DNA of 48,522 bases from assembly GCA_000151295.1 (NCBI GenBank), contig GG745377.1:279830-328351 (forward strand), written 5' to 3'. Under the pieces are notes generated by a model that saw only the letters and a list, made by a program, of their open reading frames with translations, had not been told where the DNA came from and did not search any database. The translations under genes were made by a program, and so were the position numbers. This DNA is from Allomyces macrogynus ATCC 38327. Lineage: Eukaryota > Blastocladiomycota > Blastocladiomycetes > Blastocladiales > Blastocladiaceae. How positions within the stretch are numbered: the first letter of the stretch is position 1; each line of letters opens with the position of its first letter. This document shows, in pieces, positions 1 through 10,202 of this stretch.

Positions 1-482
1 CGTTCGTTCAGGCAACCCGCCGTTCCCCAAAGCCGGTGGTTGTTGTCCGCCCACGCCGGTCGCCCGGTCGTTTTTCCGCCTTTTTTGCGCCGGCGCAGCC
101 CCGACCAAGGCCGTGGCCCGATTTGGTAGTCGTTCGGCCCGCGCCCCGCTGTTGACCGCGGCCCCCCCCCGCCCTGCGGGTGACCCGCACGAGCCGCAAC
201 CGGGCTCCCTTCGGAGTGCTGCGCCCGGTTGCCCCGAGCCGCCCCCCGCCCAAGACCACCCACGTTCCCCGTCGGGTTGCTGCGCCCGTGTCGACGGCCA
301 CATCGACGGCAGCCCCAGTCTCGACGGCCACCACGTCGGCGAGTCCGGTGTACACGGCTCCCGCTAGCACGGCGGCCTCCACGCCGGCGCCAACGACGGT
401 TACGCCCACGGTTCCGGCCGCGCCCGGTAAGAAGACGCGCAAGTGCCGCCCGCGCAAGCCCAAGACGGTCGCGCACTACTAA
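1..482 (+). CDS. 3' end of a Pro/Thr/Ala-rich gene (partial)
   Basis: This is the last part of a gene that starts before the window. The frame ending in TAA at 480-482 is open from 156. It encodes a low-complexity tract of alternating Ala, Pro, Ser and Thr with repeated VSTAT-type words, then a short basic tail ending KTVAHY. Such tracts are usual in secreted or wall-linked fungal proteins, but no domain is visible and no function can be given. In this frame a TGA lies at 153-155, next to a run of nine C at 162-170. The upstream coding part is therefore either in another exon or in another frame across that homopolymer, and I could not decide which. The coordinates before about 156 are the least certain part. 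Confidence 0.45.
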
Positions 483-699
483 GTGGAAGATAGATGGGAA
501 CGGAACGACGCTGGCGTCTCCCCTCAGCGTTTGTTCGATGGTGATGTGATGTGATGGTCGGCCGAGCCCCGGGTTCGTGTTTGTTTGTTGCTGTTGTGCT
601 GCTGCTGCTGTCGCAAAGTCGTTTGTATGTGCTGCATGTTGTAATAATTGCAAAATCTCTTTTTTGCGCATCGGCTTGCGTCTCTCGTGCACATCAGCG

Positions 700-965
700 C
701 TGTGTGATTCCGGCCGGGATCAGGAACGACCCTTTCGGCTCCAATGCTGCATCCGTTTCGCGGCTGCTGCGGTCTGCCTGCGACGCAACAAGACGGGCAT
801 GCTCGCCGCCCGTCGCGCCCCTTGTCCTTGCTCAGGCTCGCTGCGGGCCGCAGCAATCCGCAGCAATCCGCAGCAAGCATTCCAGAGGGCGGAAGTTGGC
901 GAGCACGCGCATCGTGAAACGCATCACGTCGATCTCGTCCACCAACTTGCTCCACATGCCGCAGC
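700..965. repeat. Direct repeat, copy 1 (decayed)
   Basis: This stretch resembles 1897-2140 in the same orientation. Both contain the core GCTGCGGGCCGCAGCAA, preceded at similar spacing by CATGCTCGC and followed by GTGAAAC.CATC.CGTC. Similarity appears to extend over about 240-260 bp with many substitutions and small gaps. Neither copy has an intact reading frame. They look like two old copies of one unit, probably part of the decayed repeat-protein gene described for this region. Confidence 0.5.
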
Positions 966-1099
966 TCGAGCGAGCGCCATCTGCTGGGTGGGGGGTTTGG
1001 ACTCGCGCCGCGGATTTGGCGGGCGCTCCTATCAGCTCTGGGTGGGCGAACGGGGCGCGCGCCGACGCACGCCGTCGATGCGCGTGGGAACATGATCTG

Positions 1100-3300
1100 C
1101 GGCCCTAGGCTTCACTTGTGCTGATCTATCTCTCGTGGCTGCGCGTCGTGCTGGCCGGCAATCGAAACGGAGGTTCAGACTATTGTGCGCCAGATGACGC
1201 GGGCACAGACCTGTTCATTCAAACTGATACGGTCCATGATCCATTTTCCGACGACAACCCTGCACTTTCTCCAGCAGTCAACATGACCGAGCTGTGCGCT
1301 GAAGTACGCAGCCAATACTCCGGCGGTGCGGCTACAAGGAGCACCGCGTTCTCTCGAGTGTTCCAAGGATGCGAGCAAAGTCGCGATAACGGCCCTAGCC
1401 CAGCCTGCTTGTCCATCGTCAGAACCAAGATGCACCAATCAACCTCGTCAAATGCTCTCGCTGAGGCCGCTCCATCCTCTCCACCGTGAGAACTCGCGGT
1501 AAGGTCGAGTTTGGGCATGTCGGGTGATGGTGCTGTGAGTGCTGGTTCTCTCTGGCGCAATTTGCGTCCACGCGTGTCACGTCAAGCGCGCTCGTTTTCC
1601 AAATCAAATTCACGCTTCTTGCGCTCATTTTACATGTCTGTCCTGATTTTCGACCCTGTCCACCCGCCAGATCGTTGCATGATGGCCTCCGTTATCGGGA
1701 TCAGTTCTGCAAAGGAAGAGCTCTGGTGACGGCGTTCGCGTCATCGCGAGATGGCACCAACGACAAAACGGAGGGACTGGCCGAGGCGTGCGATATCTCG
1801 GCCGTGTTCCAGTGCAACTTTCTCTTCCCTCTCATCGAGCTGTTCATATCATTCCAACTCAAATCTTCCTTGCGACCCTCGGCTGTCGAGTCGTCATGGC
1901 GGATTCGGGAACGATGTTGTGCTCCTACTCCGTTGCTCACCTGCTGCGACCGAGACGGCCAGTTGTGTCGAGCATGCTCGCTGCCGGCCTTGTGACCCAT
2001 TTTCCTTGCTTGCCCCGGCATGAGGCCTGCTGCGGGCCGCAGCAAACCGCAACAGGCTTCACCAATGAGCACGTTGCCGTGTACGACGGACTGTGAAACT
2101 CATCGCGTCCATTTGGCCAACCGTATCTCTTGCGGCGGACAGGGAGCCACATTCATCCTTCTCCATCTGCCTGCCGCGGGATTGAGCTCACGCGGCGACT
2201 TGTGATTGCGCTCTGGCGCCTGCTGGCTGGTTTGCCGCGGTTCCCATGCCGTGGAGGTGCCGCTTGATGCACACAGTCCAGCAAGTTTTGGTCCTCAACA
2301 TGATCCGCCGTCGCGCTGAGGGGCATCGGATGCGACGAAAACCAGCGGCTCGTGTTTGCATCAGTTCTGGACCCACCCCGCTGCAGCAGGTCGTCCGTCG
2401 TCCGGACTGCGAACAGGAACAGCTGGCTGCACGAAAGATACCTCACAAAGCCTCCAGGTCTGACACGCTCCACGCGGCTGTCGAGCGCGACGCGCTCGTG
2501 CTTGTCCACCCAGTCAATGAGCGTATTGGCTCACGCAGCGATTTGCAGTAAAACTCCATGGTCCACCTTGCCAATTTGCGCGCTGTGCGCAATCCACGCG
2601 CTGACAATGACAATGGCAATGACGATGACCGATGATAATGCGTCCACCGCCAAATATCATCCATGATCCTGATCTGGGCCATGATGGTTGCAGGATGGTA
2701 TTCCTCATCAATGCCGTTTCACTCTGTCCACCTCGTTCCCCTGCTTAATGGAGGAGTAAGCACGCGACGCGATTTGAGGTCACAATCCAGCGTGCTCGCC
2801 AAGTGCCTGAGTTTGCCCTTGCACGGAGCGCTTGCAAACCACCCCGCGATCCATGCGCCGAAAACGTCGCTTGCTCCATGTTTCGACATGGTCAGAGCGC
2901 GGTGCATGCAGCACATCAACCGAGCATCAACAGCAACAAGCATGAGTTAACAGAGTCACTGTGTGCTTTGAGAGCCTTGAGTTGTAATGGCGTCATTCCA
3001 AGATGCTTGCACCTCGACTCATGGCAGTCTGGCATAGTCGCGAGGCAAGCCGGCCATGTCGACCTGTGGAAGCAAAATGTAATTATTCCACGAAGGTCGC
3101 TCGACGTCCTTGTCCAACGTTTGGGAGAGCCAACACGACGTTTTCTCCGCCAATGAGTCCCAGCAAGCTCGCCATTTCGCTGATGTTTTGTACGCATAAT
3201 AATGGAACAAGCCGAATGCAGATTTCTCAACTCAGCTGCACCTACGATAGACTTGTCCACCGTTTCCACCTTCTCCACCAGGTCATGCATGATTCATTGG
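1100..3300 (-). pseudogene. Decayed ankyrin-type repeat gene remnants
   Basis: No intact gene is present here. The minus strand, in several broken frames, gives fragments with ankyrin-like spacing: SAQLGHVDCWRKC near 1260-1300, LSWNDM and LHWNTAEISHASA near 1790-1870, and KHGASDVFGAWI near 2850-2885. Fungi of the Allomyces/Catenaria type have large families of proteins with a GHV.VL.WWK..GL.L core, and these fragments fit a decayed member of such a family. Frames change every 100-200 bp and stops are frequent. The repeat pair 700-965 and 1897-2140 fits tandem expansion followed by decay. The fragments are seen directly; the family assignment is inference. Confidence 0.35.
1897..2140. repeat. 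Direct repeat, copy 2 (decayed)
   Basis: Second copy of the unit at 700-965, recognised by the shared GCTGCGGGCCGCAGCAA core and its flanks. It is diverged and carries no open frame of its own. Confidence 0.5.
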
Positions 3301-4361
3301 CAACGAATCGTTAGTTCGGTAACAGAGTGAAGCGGACGAGTGCTTGGAAAGCCAAGCTGTTGGCAGTGGATCCTGCAGGCAGCGAGCGCCGCATTTTGGT
3401 GCCATTTCCGTCCTCGCGTCATGTGGGGCGCTCCAAAGAAAATGCACATGCATGCGATCACATTTGTGGGAGTGCACATCGCCTTCATTTATTCCCGCCC
3501 AGAACAGGATTCGAACCAACCTCACAGCGAGCATTTTGACACCGCTGATTTCGGCGTGTCGTACACAAAGCGCTTTCAAAAAGAGCCCAACCACGTCACG
3601 GAAGTGCCAAGCTAACGCGAGAATATCGACGTTGGAGAGCAGTGGGTGGATTTATTGTAAGGCGCTGGGTGCAGAGCGCGGTACGACTTGAACGAAAAGT
3701 CGAGCCGACGATGAATGGCGAGAGATGCGAAATGTACCAATGCAATGCAGAAAAATATATGACGAGAGAAAAGAGAATAATGTGCGGACCGCAAAGGACG
3801 GATGCTCTTCATGGAGCGTTTCGGAAAGATGCGATGAAGTGAACCGAAAACAAACGGGTAGAGACACAAAAGAACAGGATCCCAAGCTCTAACATGAACC
3901 CCACGACCTCGATCGAGGGCACGCACGCGTACAAAGCGAGCCACGACCACGACGGGAACGCACCGCGCATCGTGGAGAGCAAGGGAGAGAAGAAAATTAG
4001 CAACGCGTGCTGCAAAATAGGGCCGATGTTACGAGACCCCCGATGCGCGACTGCGATGAACAAAAATGGCGGTGGACAAGCACCACGACCTGGTCCTCGA
4101 CGTCCGTGAGCCGCACGGGACCCGGTGGAGCGAGACCGCGACCCAATCCGCGCATCCGACACGGTCACAGTGAGCGCTTGGCAGCACGCGATCCCTGGGT
4201 CCGGTCGGCCACGGCATTCGCAATCTTGCAAGACCGTTTGCGCCACACGTGCGAGGTCCGCACGAGCGCGGTCAGGGCAGAGAGCGCGCGGTCGGTCAAA
4301 TACCGCACTTGCGCACGCGGGCACTTGAGCGCGACGACGACGACAACTTGTTGAGTGAGAC
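3301..4361. other. Intergenic, no gene seen
   Basis: About 1 kb between the decayed region and the first DPBB gene. I see no open frame with coding character or family similarity. A single tRNA B-box-like string occurs near 3508 without a matching acceptor stem. The part next to 4362 is presumably the 3' flank of the minus-strand DPBB gene. Confidence 0.5.
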
Positions 4362-5726
4362 TTATTGCTTCTTAAGCAGCGCCTGCGCCGAGGCACTGGC
4401 GAGGTCCGACCCGAGCAGCTTCTTCCAAATCTGCGCGACAAAGTTGAATGTCTTGGCCTCGCCGTCCGACAGCAGCTGGATCTTCTCTTCGGCGTCGTTC
4501 GTCGTGGTCGTGGTCGTCGTCGTGGCGGCGGTCGTCGGCGCCGCCGTGGCCGCGGCCGAGTTGCCGTTGACCTTGGTCATGGTGGGCAGCGAGAAAATGT
4601 CGCCCGACATGCCGATCACGTTGGGCAGCGCGCCGTTCCCGCCCGTGGTCACGGCAGCGGCGGGGCCAGCGGCTGAGACGGGGTTGCCGAGACCGGCAAA
4701 CTTGACCTCGACGGGGTTCCCAAGCCCAGATTGCGCCGAGCTGGTCTTGGTGTCCTTGGTCTCGGTCTTGTCCTTGTTCTCCGACTGCGGCTGCGGCTGC
4801 GGCTGCTGCTGCTGCTCCTGCTTGGGCGCTTCCTGCTTGGGCTGCTCTTGCTTGGGCGCCTCCTGCTTGGGCTGCTCTTGCTTGGGCTGCTCCTGCTTGG
4901 GCTGCTCTTGTTTGGGCTGCTCCTGCTTCGGCTGCTCTTGCTTGGGCTGCTCCTGCTTTGGCTGCTCTTGCTTGGGCTGTTCCTGCGGTGCGGGCGCGGG
5001 CGCCGGCGCCGGCGCGGGTGCGGGTGCTGGGGCTGGGGCCGGAGCTGGCGCGGGAGCTGGCGCGCTACTGCCGCACGTCGTCCACTTGACAGTAAACACA
5101 CCCTTGTCGGGCGAGAAAAAGTGGTTGAACGCGGCCGGGCTCAAGTCGAGCGCGCCCGACTCGCACCCAGGGCACTTGTCGACGACCGTGACGCGCAGCG
5201 GGCCGCCCGACGACCCGTCGGCCGTGAGCTCGAGGCAGGCGCCGCACATGGGCGACGACCCGGGGGTCGACCCAAATTGCGGCGCGTTCAGTGCCACGAC
5301 CATTTCATTGTTCGAGTTGGTCGAGCCGCATGCGCCGAGGCCTGGTGGGGGTGAGGGGAAGGAGGTTAATTGAGGGGATCAAAAGCAGCGGGACCGGCTT
5401 GCGCGCGTCGGCGAGCTACGAGGGTTCAAGGCGTGTCTCGCAGTGGAAGTGCGAGACAACCACCTCGCCTCGACTTCCTTCACACCGGACGCACCGGAAT
5501 GCTTGATCGACCAAAGTAATTACGCACCGACATCGTAGAAAGTTGCTCGGCCTGTGCCGGACATGCGCTTGGCGAGATGCCGGTCGAGCGGCGAACCCAC
5601 AGTCGTCGAAAAGCGTGCGAGCGAGGCCTGGCCCGAAAACATTTGCTTGGGCGCGGCGAGTGCCGGGTTGGCCACGAGCACGGCGAGCAGCGTAACGAGG
5701 AGCGTCGAGTACGTCATGGCGGCCAT
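4362..5726 (-). CDS. Secreted expansin-like DPBB protein with Gln/Pro/Lys repeat
   Basis: Two exons, 5726-5528 and 5341-4362, joined across a 186-bp intron (GTGCGT...CAG), encode about 392 residues. An N-terminal signal peptide (hydrophobic LLVTLLAVLVA ending in Ala) precedes a double-psi beta-barrel domain, about residues 56-150. That domain has the family marks GTGRATFYDVGLGACG, the MCGACLEL strand, VVDKCPGC and LDLSPAAF. In plants and fungi this fold (expansin, barwin, RlpA-like, loosenin) loosens or binds wall polysaccharides. The canonical catalytic Asp region is partly kept as VTVVDKC.GC, and no carbohydrate-binding module follows. After the barrel come an Ala-Pro linker, eleven QEQPK/QEAPK pentapeptides and a Thr-rich stretch. 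The C-terminus ends LLKKQ. Start: the first ATG (5726) gives MAAMTYS; 5717 is an alternative. A paralogue lies just upstream at 6591-7624. Confidence 0.85.
4821..4985 (-). repeat. Coding tandem repeat, 11 x QEQPK (15 bp unit)
   Basis: Eleven consecutive 15-bp units encode QEQPK, twice changed to QEAPK, inside the DPBB gene. A GC-rich Ala-Pro tract at 4986-5070 adjoins it. The unit length keeps frame, so copy number could vary between strains without breaking the gene. Confidence 0.9.
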
Positions 5727-6590
5727 GGCGGTAGCGGATCGGGGGTTCGTAGTCGGTTCGTTCGGGGAATCAGAGCTGCAGCAGTTGGCCGATATGCATA
5801 GGAGCTGGTAGCAACGGGCACGGGATGCTGGCGAGCGGTTGGGCAAAATGTGGGGCGCGACGGCCGGTGCACGGCTGGGTTGGCAAGTGGGAAGCGGTGA
5901 CGGCGAGTTCTCGTCGATTCGGGCGAGAAGAGGGAGAAGGAGCGCGGGGAGAGGACGGGATCAGAAAAGGAAGGCGGGAGCAAGGGTTGGCGGAGGACGT
6001 GGGACGGCCTTGAGCATTTTTCAGTCGCGAAAGTCGCACGGACCCACAGTCTGACACGATGGGAGGGGATTAAGAACCAAAATGCGTGGGAAACCTTGGT
6101 AAAAAGCCTTCAAAAAGTCGGTTTAGGCCGCCACCGGTGAACCTTGGCCGGGCTGAAGCGGGCGTCAAGCTGGCGCGGGTCTGATCTGAGGCGTTCGTGC
6201 GCCGAAAAACGACACAATTACAACGTGCAAGCCTGCAAGCCGTGGCCAATGGGCGGTCGTTGATGTTGGGCCACCCATTTGCCACCAGTGCCACCGGGTC
6301 GCCACAGTTCGCCACCGCTGAAGCCGTGCATTGGCAGGTCAAGGGCCAATCAATGGCGACTGTCTCCCATGCGGCTGCTGCGGTTGGGCGCGGTCGGGTC
6401 GAGGGCCAGTTCAAGTCGCCTCCAGCATTCACGTCTCAAGATCGGTGCGAGACCAGTAGTCTATTTTGCAAAAATCTGGTCGCGCGGCAGCAGTAGCGAC
6501 GGGACAGGTTGGAGAGCGCCGTGGCCGCAGCCGCGCGTCTAGCGCAAGGATCTGGTGATGCACACGCGCGCACACGCCGGCGACGCGCGA

Positions 6591-7624
6591 TCAGTAGAAG
6601 CCCGGGTACGAGATAAGGGGCGCTGCAACGGCGCTCGAGCTGTCGAGCAGCGACGCGGGCACGGCACCGCTCGCTTGTTGTTCCGTCGATCCGGCCGCTG
6701 CAGCGCCCGACGCAGTCGACGCCGAAGCGGCAGCAGCGGCAGCGGCGGCAGCAGCAGCAGCAGCGCTCGCCTGCGCTGCCGCGGCCCCCGCAACGGTCGC
6801 GGTATTCTTGCTCGCTGGCGACCACCGCAGCAGGTGCGTGTCGGCGAGCGCGACACGGCGTCCCGATGGGGCCGTGTTTGCGATCACGGCATTGGTCGCG
6901 TCCTTGTCGGTGTCGTCCTCGACGGGCGCGAGCGGCGAGAAGCCGTCGCAAGAGACGCGCGTCCAGGTGATGGGGAACCGGCCCTGGCCCTCGGGGTAGA
7001 AGTGCGTGAACGCGGCGGGCGAGAGATCGAGATCACCTAATTAACGCAAGGATAGCAACGCGAGGGAGCGCAGTGTCAGATTGATAGCAGCCCCATACGC
7101 GCGATCAATATGGCAACGAATGCAGAGAAAAGAACGGACCAGTCTTGCAACCCGGGCACTTGTCCTGCACCTGAATCTTGAGCGGGGCAATCTCGGGCTT
7201 CGACGGCACCGACACAAGCAGGCACGACCCACATGCTGGCGACTTTTTCGCGGGCCAATAGGCGCCGAAGTCCTTCCAGTTGAGCGCAGCAATCAGGTCG
7301 CGGTCCGTGTTGGTGACTTCGCACGCGCCGAGGCCTAGAGAGATGCATCAAAAACAGGTGGAGGGGTGAGCGTAAGCAAGATACAACAAGGAACGAACGA
7401 TTTGGAAGAGCGTTGTACAGACCGACGTTGTAGTACGTTGCATCGCCCGTGCCTTCGTTGAGCCCGCGCGGCAGCAGCGACGACGACGACGACGAGTGTC
7501 CAGCACCCGAGTCGCTTCGTAAAAGCATCATGCCGGCGGTGCCCTGCCGTGCGCTACCGCCCGAAGGGTGGGCATTGGCGGCAACGGCCACGAGTGCGAG
7601 CATCGCGAACATGACGGTCAGCAT
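6591..7624 (-). CDS. Secreted expansin-like DPBB protein, second paralogue
   Basis: Three exons, 7624-7423, 7334-7140 and 7036-6591, encode about 280 residues; introns are 88 and 103 bp. The start gives a signal peptide (MLTVMFAMLALVAVAANA). An in-frame ATG at 7693 would add 23 residues. The DPBB domain, about residues 58-160, has GDATYYNVGLGACE, ACGSCLLV, VQDKCPGC and LDLSPAAFTHFYP, matching the neighbouring paralogue motif by motif. The barrel begins at the same exon border in both genes, so they share a duplicated origin. The tail differs completely: an Ala-rich run of more than 15 residues, then SISYPGFY-like C-terminal residues, with no QEQPK repeats. It is presumably secreted and acts on or in a cell wall. 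The polysaccharide target cannot be read from the sequence. Confidence 0.82.
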
Positions 7625-8670
7625 GCAGGCGAGAGGACTGGGCCGTGGACACCGGGGTGCGGATGCTTCCCTGCTCGATGCATTCGTGGGCATGGTCACA
7701 GCGGTATCGTGCTGGTTTGGCCGTCTTTCGCGAGACCGTGACAGGTTCAGTGTCGAGTCGAGTGGCAATCACCACGAGAACTTGACGGCCACCACAGACC
7801 GCGCCGGCGAGGAGTTTGCAGTAAGTCGTGTGTCGGGCGTGCGCGAGGTCAGCATCGCAGTCGGCGCGGCGCGCGAGTTCATCACGGTAAAAACTCGACA
7901 AGGGCAGGCGGCACACGGCGCTTCATGTCGTGCAGGTCATGTCCTCATGCTGAACGATGGCACTGTGAGAGGCGCACGCTTTACACCGTGTTGCTGGTCG
8001 GAGGCGCCCGAGTTTGCACGCTACGGTTTGGTCGGCAGTTCCACGCAAAGGCTGCTGCCGGTTGGTCGTCGGCAAGAAAAGGGAAGAAAGCGGTGAGTTG
8101 TTGGATCGGTGCGCGCATGGTGCGGGGCTTGGACGGTGTCTCGTTTGGGCAAAACAGAAGTGGAGCAACAACGGGTCACAACTGGCAACAGACGGCAGCA
8201 AGCTGGGCACTCACGGCCAAGCTCCGCCCACAACTGACCAGCCATACCTGCCCCTGCTCTGTATTTTATCCTCGCGCGCCGACTCTCCCTCGACCCTGTC
8301 GCGCTCTCGACGCTCTCGACTCGATACTTCTCGCGCTCGCGCTCGCGCTTGCTCCTGCTGCTGCTTCTCGCAGTGCGCCAGCGCTCTCTTTCAAGGTCAG
8401 CGCAGCTCCCCACTGCCAGGATGATGGATCTGACCAGCAGCTGCGGCGTTTACCGCCTGCTCTGGACGCTGGCCATCCACAACCAACTCCACCAACTCGA
8501 CGAACAGCGGCCAACTGATGCTCTCACCATGCCGTGCCCGCCGTTGTATTTATTGCGCTGTGTAGCTCCAATCGCACTCTGCGCTCGATTCTCTTGCCTC
8601 TTGCCCCGCCCAATCCAACGCGGGCGTCCTCTGGTCCTGATCCTCCACGACCGCCACCATCATCACGAAC
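7625..8670. other. Divergent promoter region
   Basis: About 1.05 kb between two divergently transcribed secreted-protein genes. No open frame looks coding. It presumably holds both promoters. I see no clear TATA element or known operator. Confidence 0.4.
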
Positions 8671-10202
8671 ATGCACGCGCGCTCGCTGCTGATCGTCGTT
8701 CTGTTCCTGGCGCTCGCCCACGGCGATGTGGCCATGGGCCGTCCCATCAACAGTACGCAGCTGGATTGGTTGCGTTGTTCCGTTGCGCGAGTGCCCGTGT
8801 GGATCACCGGCGCGTGTTCGCGTGGAGGCCGTGGAGATGTGTGGGGGCAGACGGTGGTGTTGGTTGCTGCCATCGTGGACTCTGCCTGCGGGAAGAAGGC
8901 GGCCGTCGCGGTGGCGTGCGCCTCTCTGGCTGGCCTCGTTTCCCGTGCACATGCCTGTGTGGGAGTGGGCGGTCCCACTTGCGACACTGCGCCCGCTGGA
9001 GGCGTCCGCACTTCGACGACGCGACGGTGATCCGCGCTTGCTCACCGTGATCTGTTGGGTGGCCAATGCTGACCGATATTTGCGCTGTTTGCTTGCGTAC
9101 CCCCTTCATCGTGTGTCTAGATGCCATTGTGCCCGCTGCCGAGGTGATTGGCAGCACATCCGCGGCCGCAGTGACCTCGTCAACGACGACCACGACGGCG
9201 GCGACCGACACGCACCGGGGTCACCGCAACTCGCACGACGGGGTCGTCACTGCAGCCGCGGCGGCCGCCGACAGCACGACGACGGCGCAGAACGCGCATC
9301 GCTCACATCAAGGCTTCCATCGCAACTCGTGGGACGCTGTCCCCGCTGATGCCGCGACCACGGCCCAGAACCCGGTCCAGGCCGCGTCTGACGCGTTCCG
9401 CTCGCACCAGGGCTACCACCGCAACTCGTGGGACACGTCTGCGGCTGCGGCCAGCGACATTATCTCGTCGGTGACGGCCAACGTGCACCGGTCGCACCAG
9501 GGCTTCCATCGCAACTCGTGGGACACGCCCGTCGCCGCGACGAGCGCGGATACCGTGCTGGCGGCCGCTGACACGTTCCGGTCGCACCAAGGATTTCACC
9601 GTAACTCGTTTGACGGTGCCGCGACGAGCGCAGGTACGACGACGTCGTCGTCGGTGGCGCCCGTGGCCGACGCGTACCGTTCGCACCAGAGTTACCACCG
9701 CAACTCGTTCGACGGTGCCGCGACGGCGCCTTCCTCGGCGTCTGGGGCCGAGACGGCCGCGCAGGGCGCGTTCAAGTCGCACACCGGTGGTCACCGCAAC
9801 TCGTTTGACGGCGCCGCGGCTGCGCCCGCCGGGCTCGGTAACGCCGCGAATGTGGACCCGGCGGCGGTCGGCAACGCCGCCAACATTGCGCCATCGGCGC
9901 TCGGCAACGCTGCCAATGTCGCGCCATCGGCGCTCGGCAACGCTGCCAATGTCGCGCCGTCGGCGCTCGGCAACGCCGCAAACCAGGCGCCCAACGTTCC
10001 CACCTCGACGACGTCGATTGCGGCCGCTCCGGTGGCGACTCCAACGACCGAGTCGACGATCAAGACGACTGCCGAAGCGACGACGCAAAAGGTCGAGGAA
10101 CAGTCGGTGAATGTCGACCCGACCTCGTTCGACTATGTGTCGGCGATGCTCCACAAGACGTTTGTGGGCATTGTTCACGCGCAGGAAGTGAACGCTAAGT
10201 AA
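8671..10202 (+). CDS. Secreted tandem-repeat protein with HRNSWD motifs
   Basis: Two exons, 8671-8752 and 9121-10202, encode about 387 residues. The 368-bp intron (GTACGC...TCTAG) is much longer than others here, so an extra exon inside it is possible. Residues 1-18 form a clear signal peptide (SLLIVVLFLALAHG). After a Ser/Thr/Ala-rich stretch come seven copies of a 13-15 residue motif, best form HRSHQGFHRNSWD, at roughly 30-residue spacing and separated by Ala/Thr/Val spacers. Five copies of an 11-residue unit (GNAANVAPSAL) follow, then a Thr-rich stretch. The C-terminus is more complex and contains FDYVSAMLHKTFVGIVHAQ. There are no cysteines in the repeats and no dibasic KR sites between copies. 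I do not recognise the family. A secreted repeat protein, wall-associated or processed into peptides, is possible but unproven. Confidence 0.75.
9208..9820 (+). repeat. Seven coding copies of the RSHQGFHRNSWD motif
   Basis: The copies vary as HRGHRNSHD (first, degenerate), HRSHQGFHRNSWD, FRSHQGYHRNSWD, HRSHQGFHRNSWD, FRSHQGFHRNSFD, YRSHQSYHRNSFD and FKSHTGGHRNSFD. HRNS is present in every copy, while the spacers differ in length and sequence. The motif is therefore held by selection rather than by recent DNA duplication alone. Confidence 0.9.
9826..10000 (+). repeat. Five coding copies of an 11-residue NAAN repeat
   Basis: Units of 33 bp encode GNAANVAPSAL with small changes (VDPAAV, IAPSAL, NQAP). 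Neighbouring copies are almost identical at the DNA level, which suggests recent slippage or unequal exchange. Confidence 0.9.

Noticed and set aside
3505..3516. tRNA B-box-like string (GGATTCGAACC, minus-strand tRNA)
   Set aside because: The T-stem around it has mismatches, and no 5' acceptor arm matching TCTGGGC is found upstream on the minus strand. No cloverleaf could be drawn.
4249..5373. Plus-strand 374-codon frame with Cys/Leu/Gly repeats (metallothionein-like look)
   Set aside because: It is the antisense shadow of the QEQPK and Ala-Pro repeats of the DPBB gene. Its cysteines come only from reading TGCTTGG units on the wrong strand.
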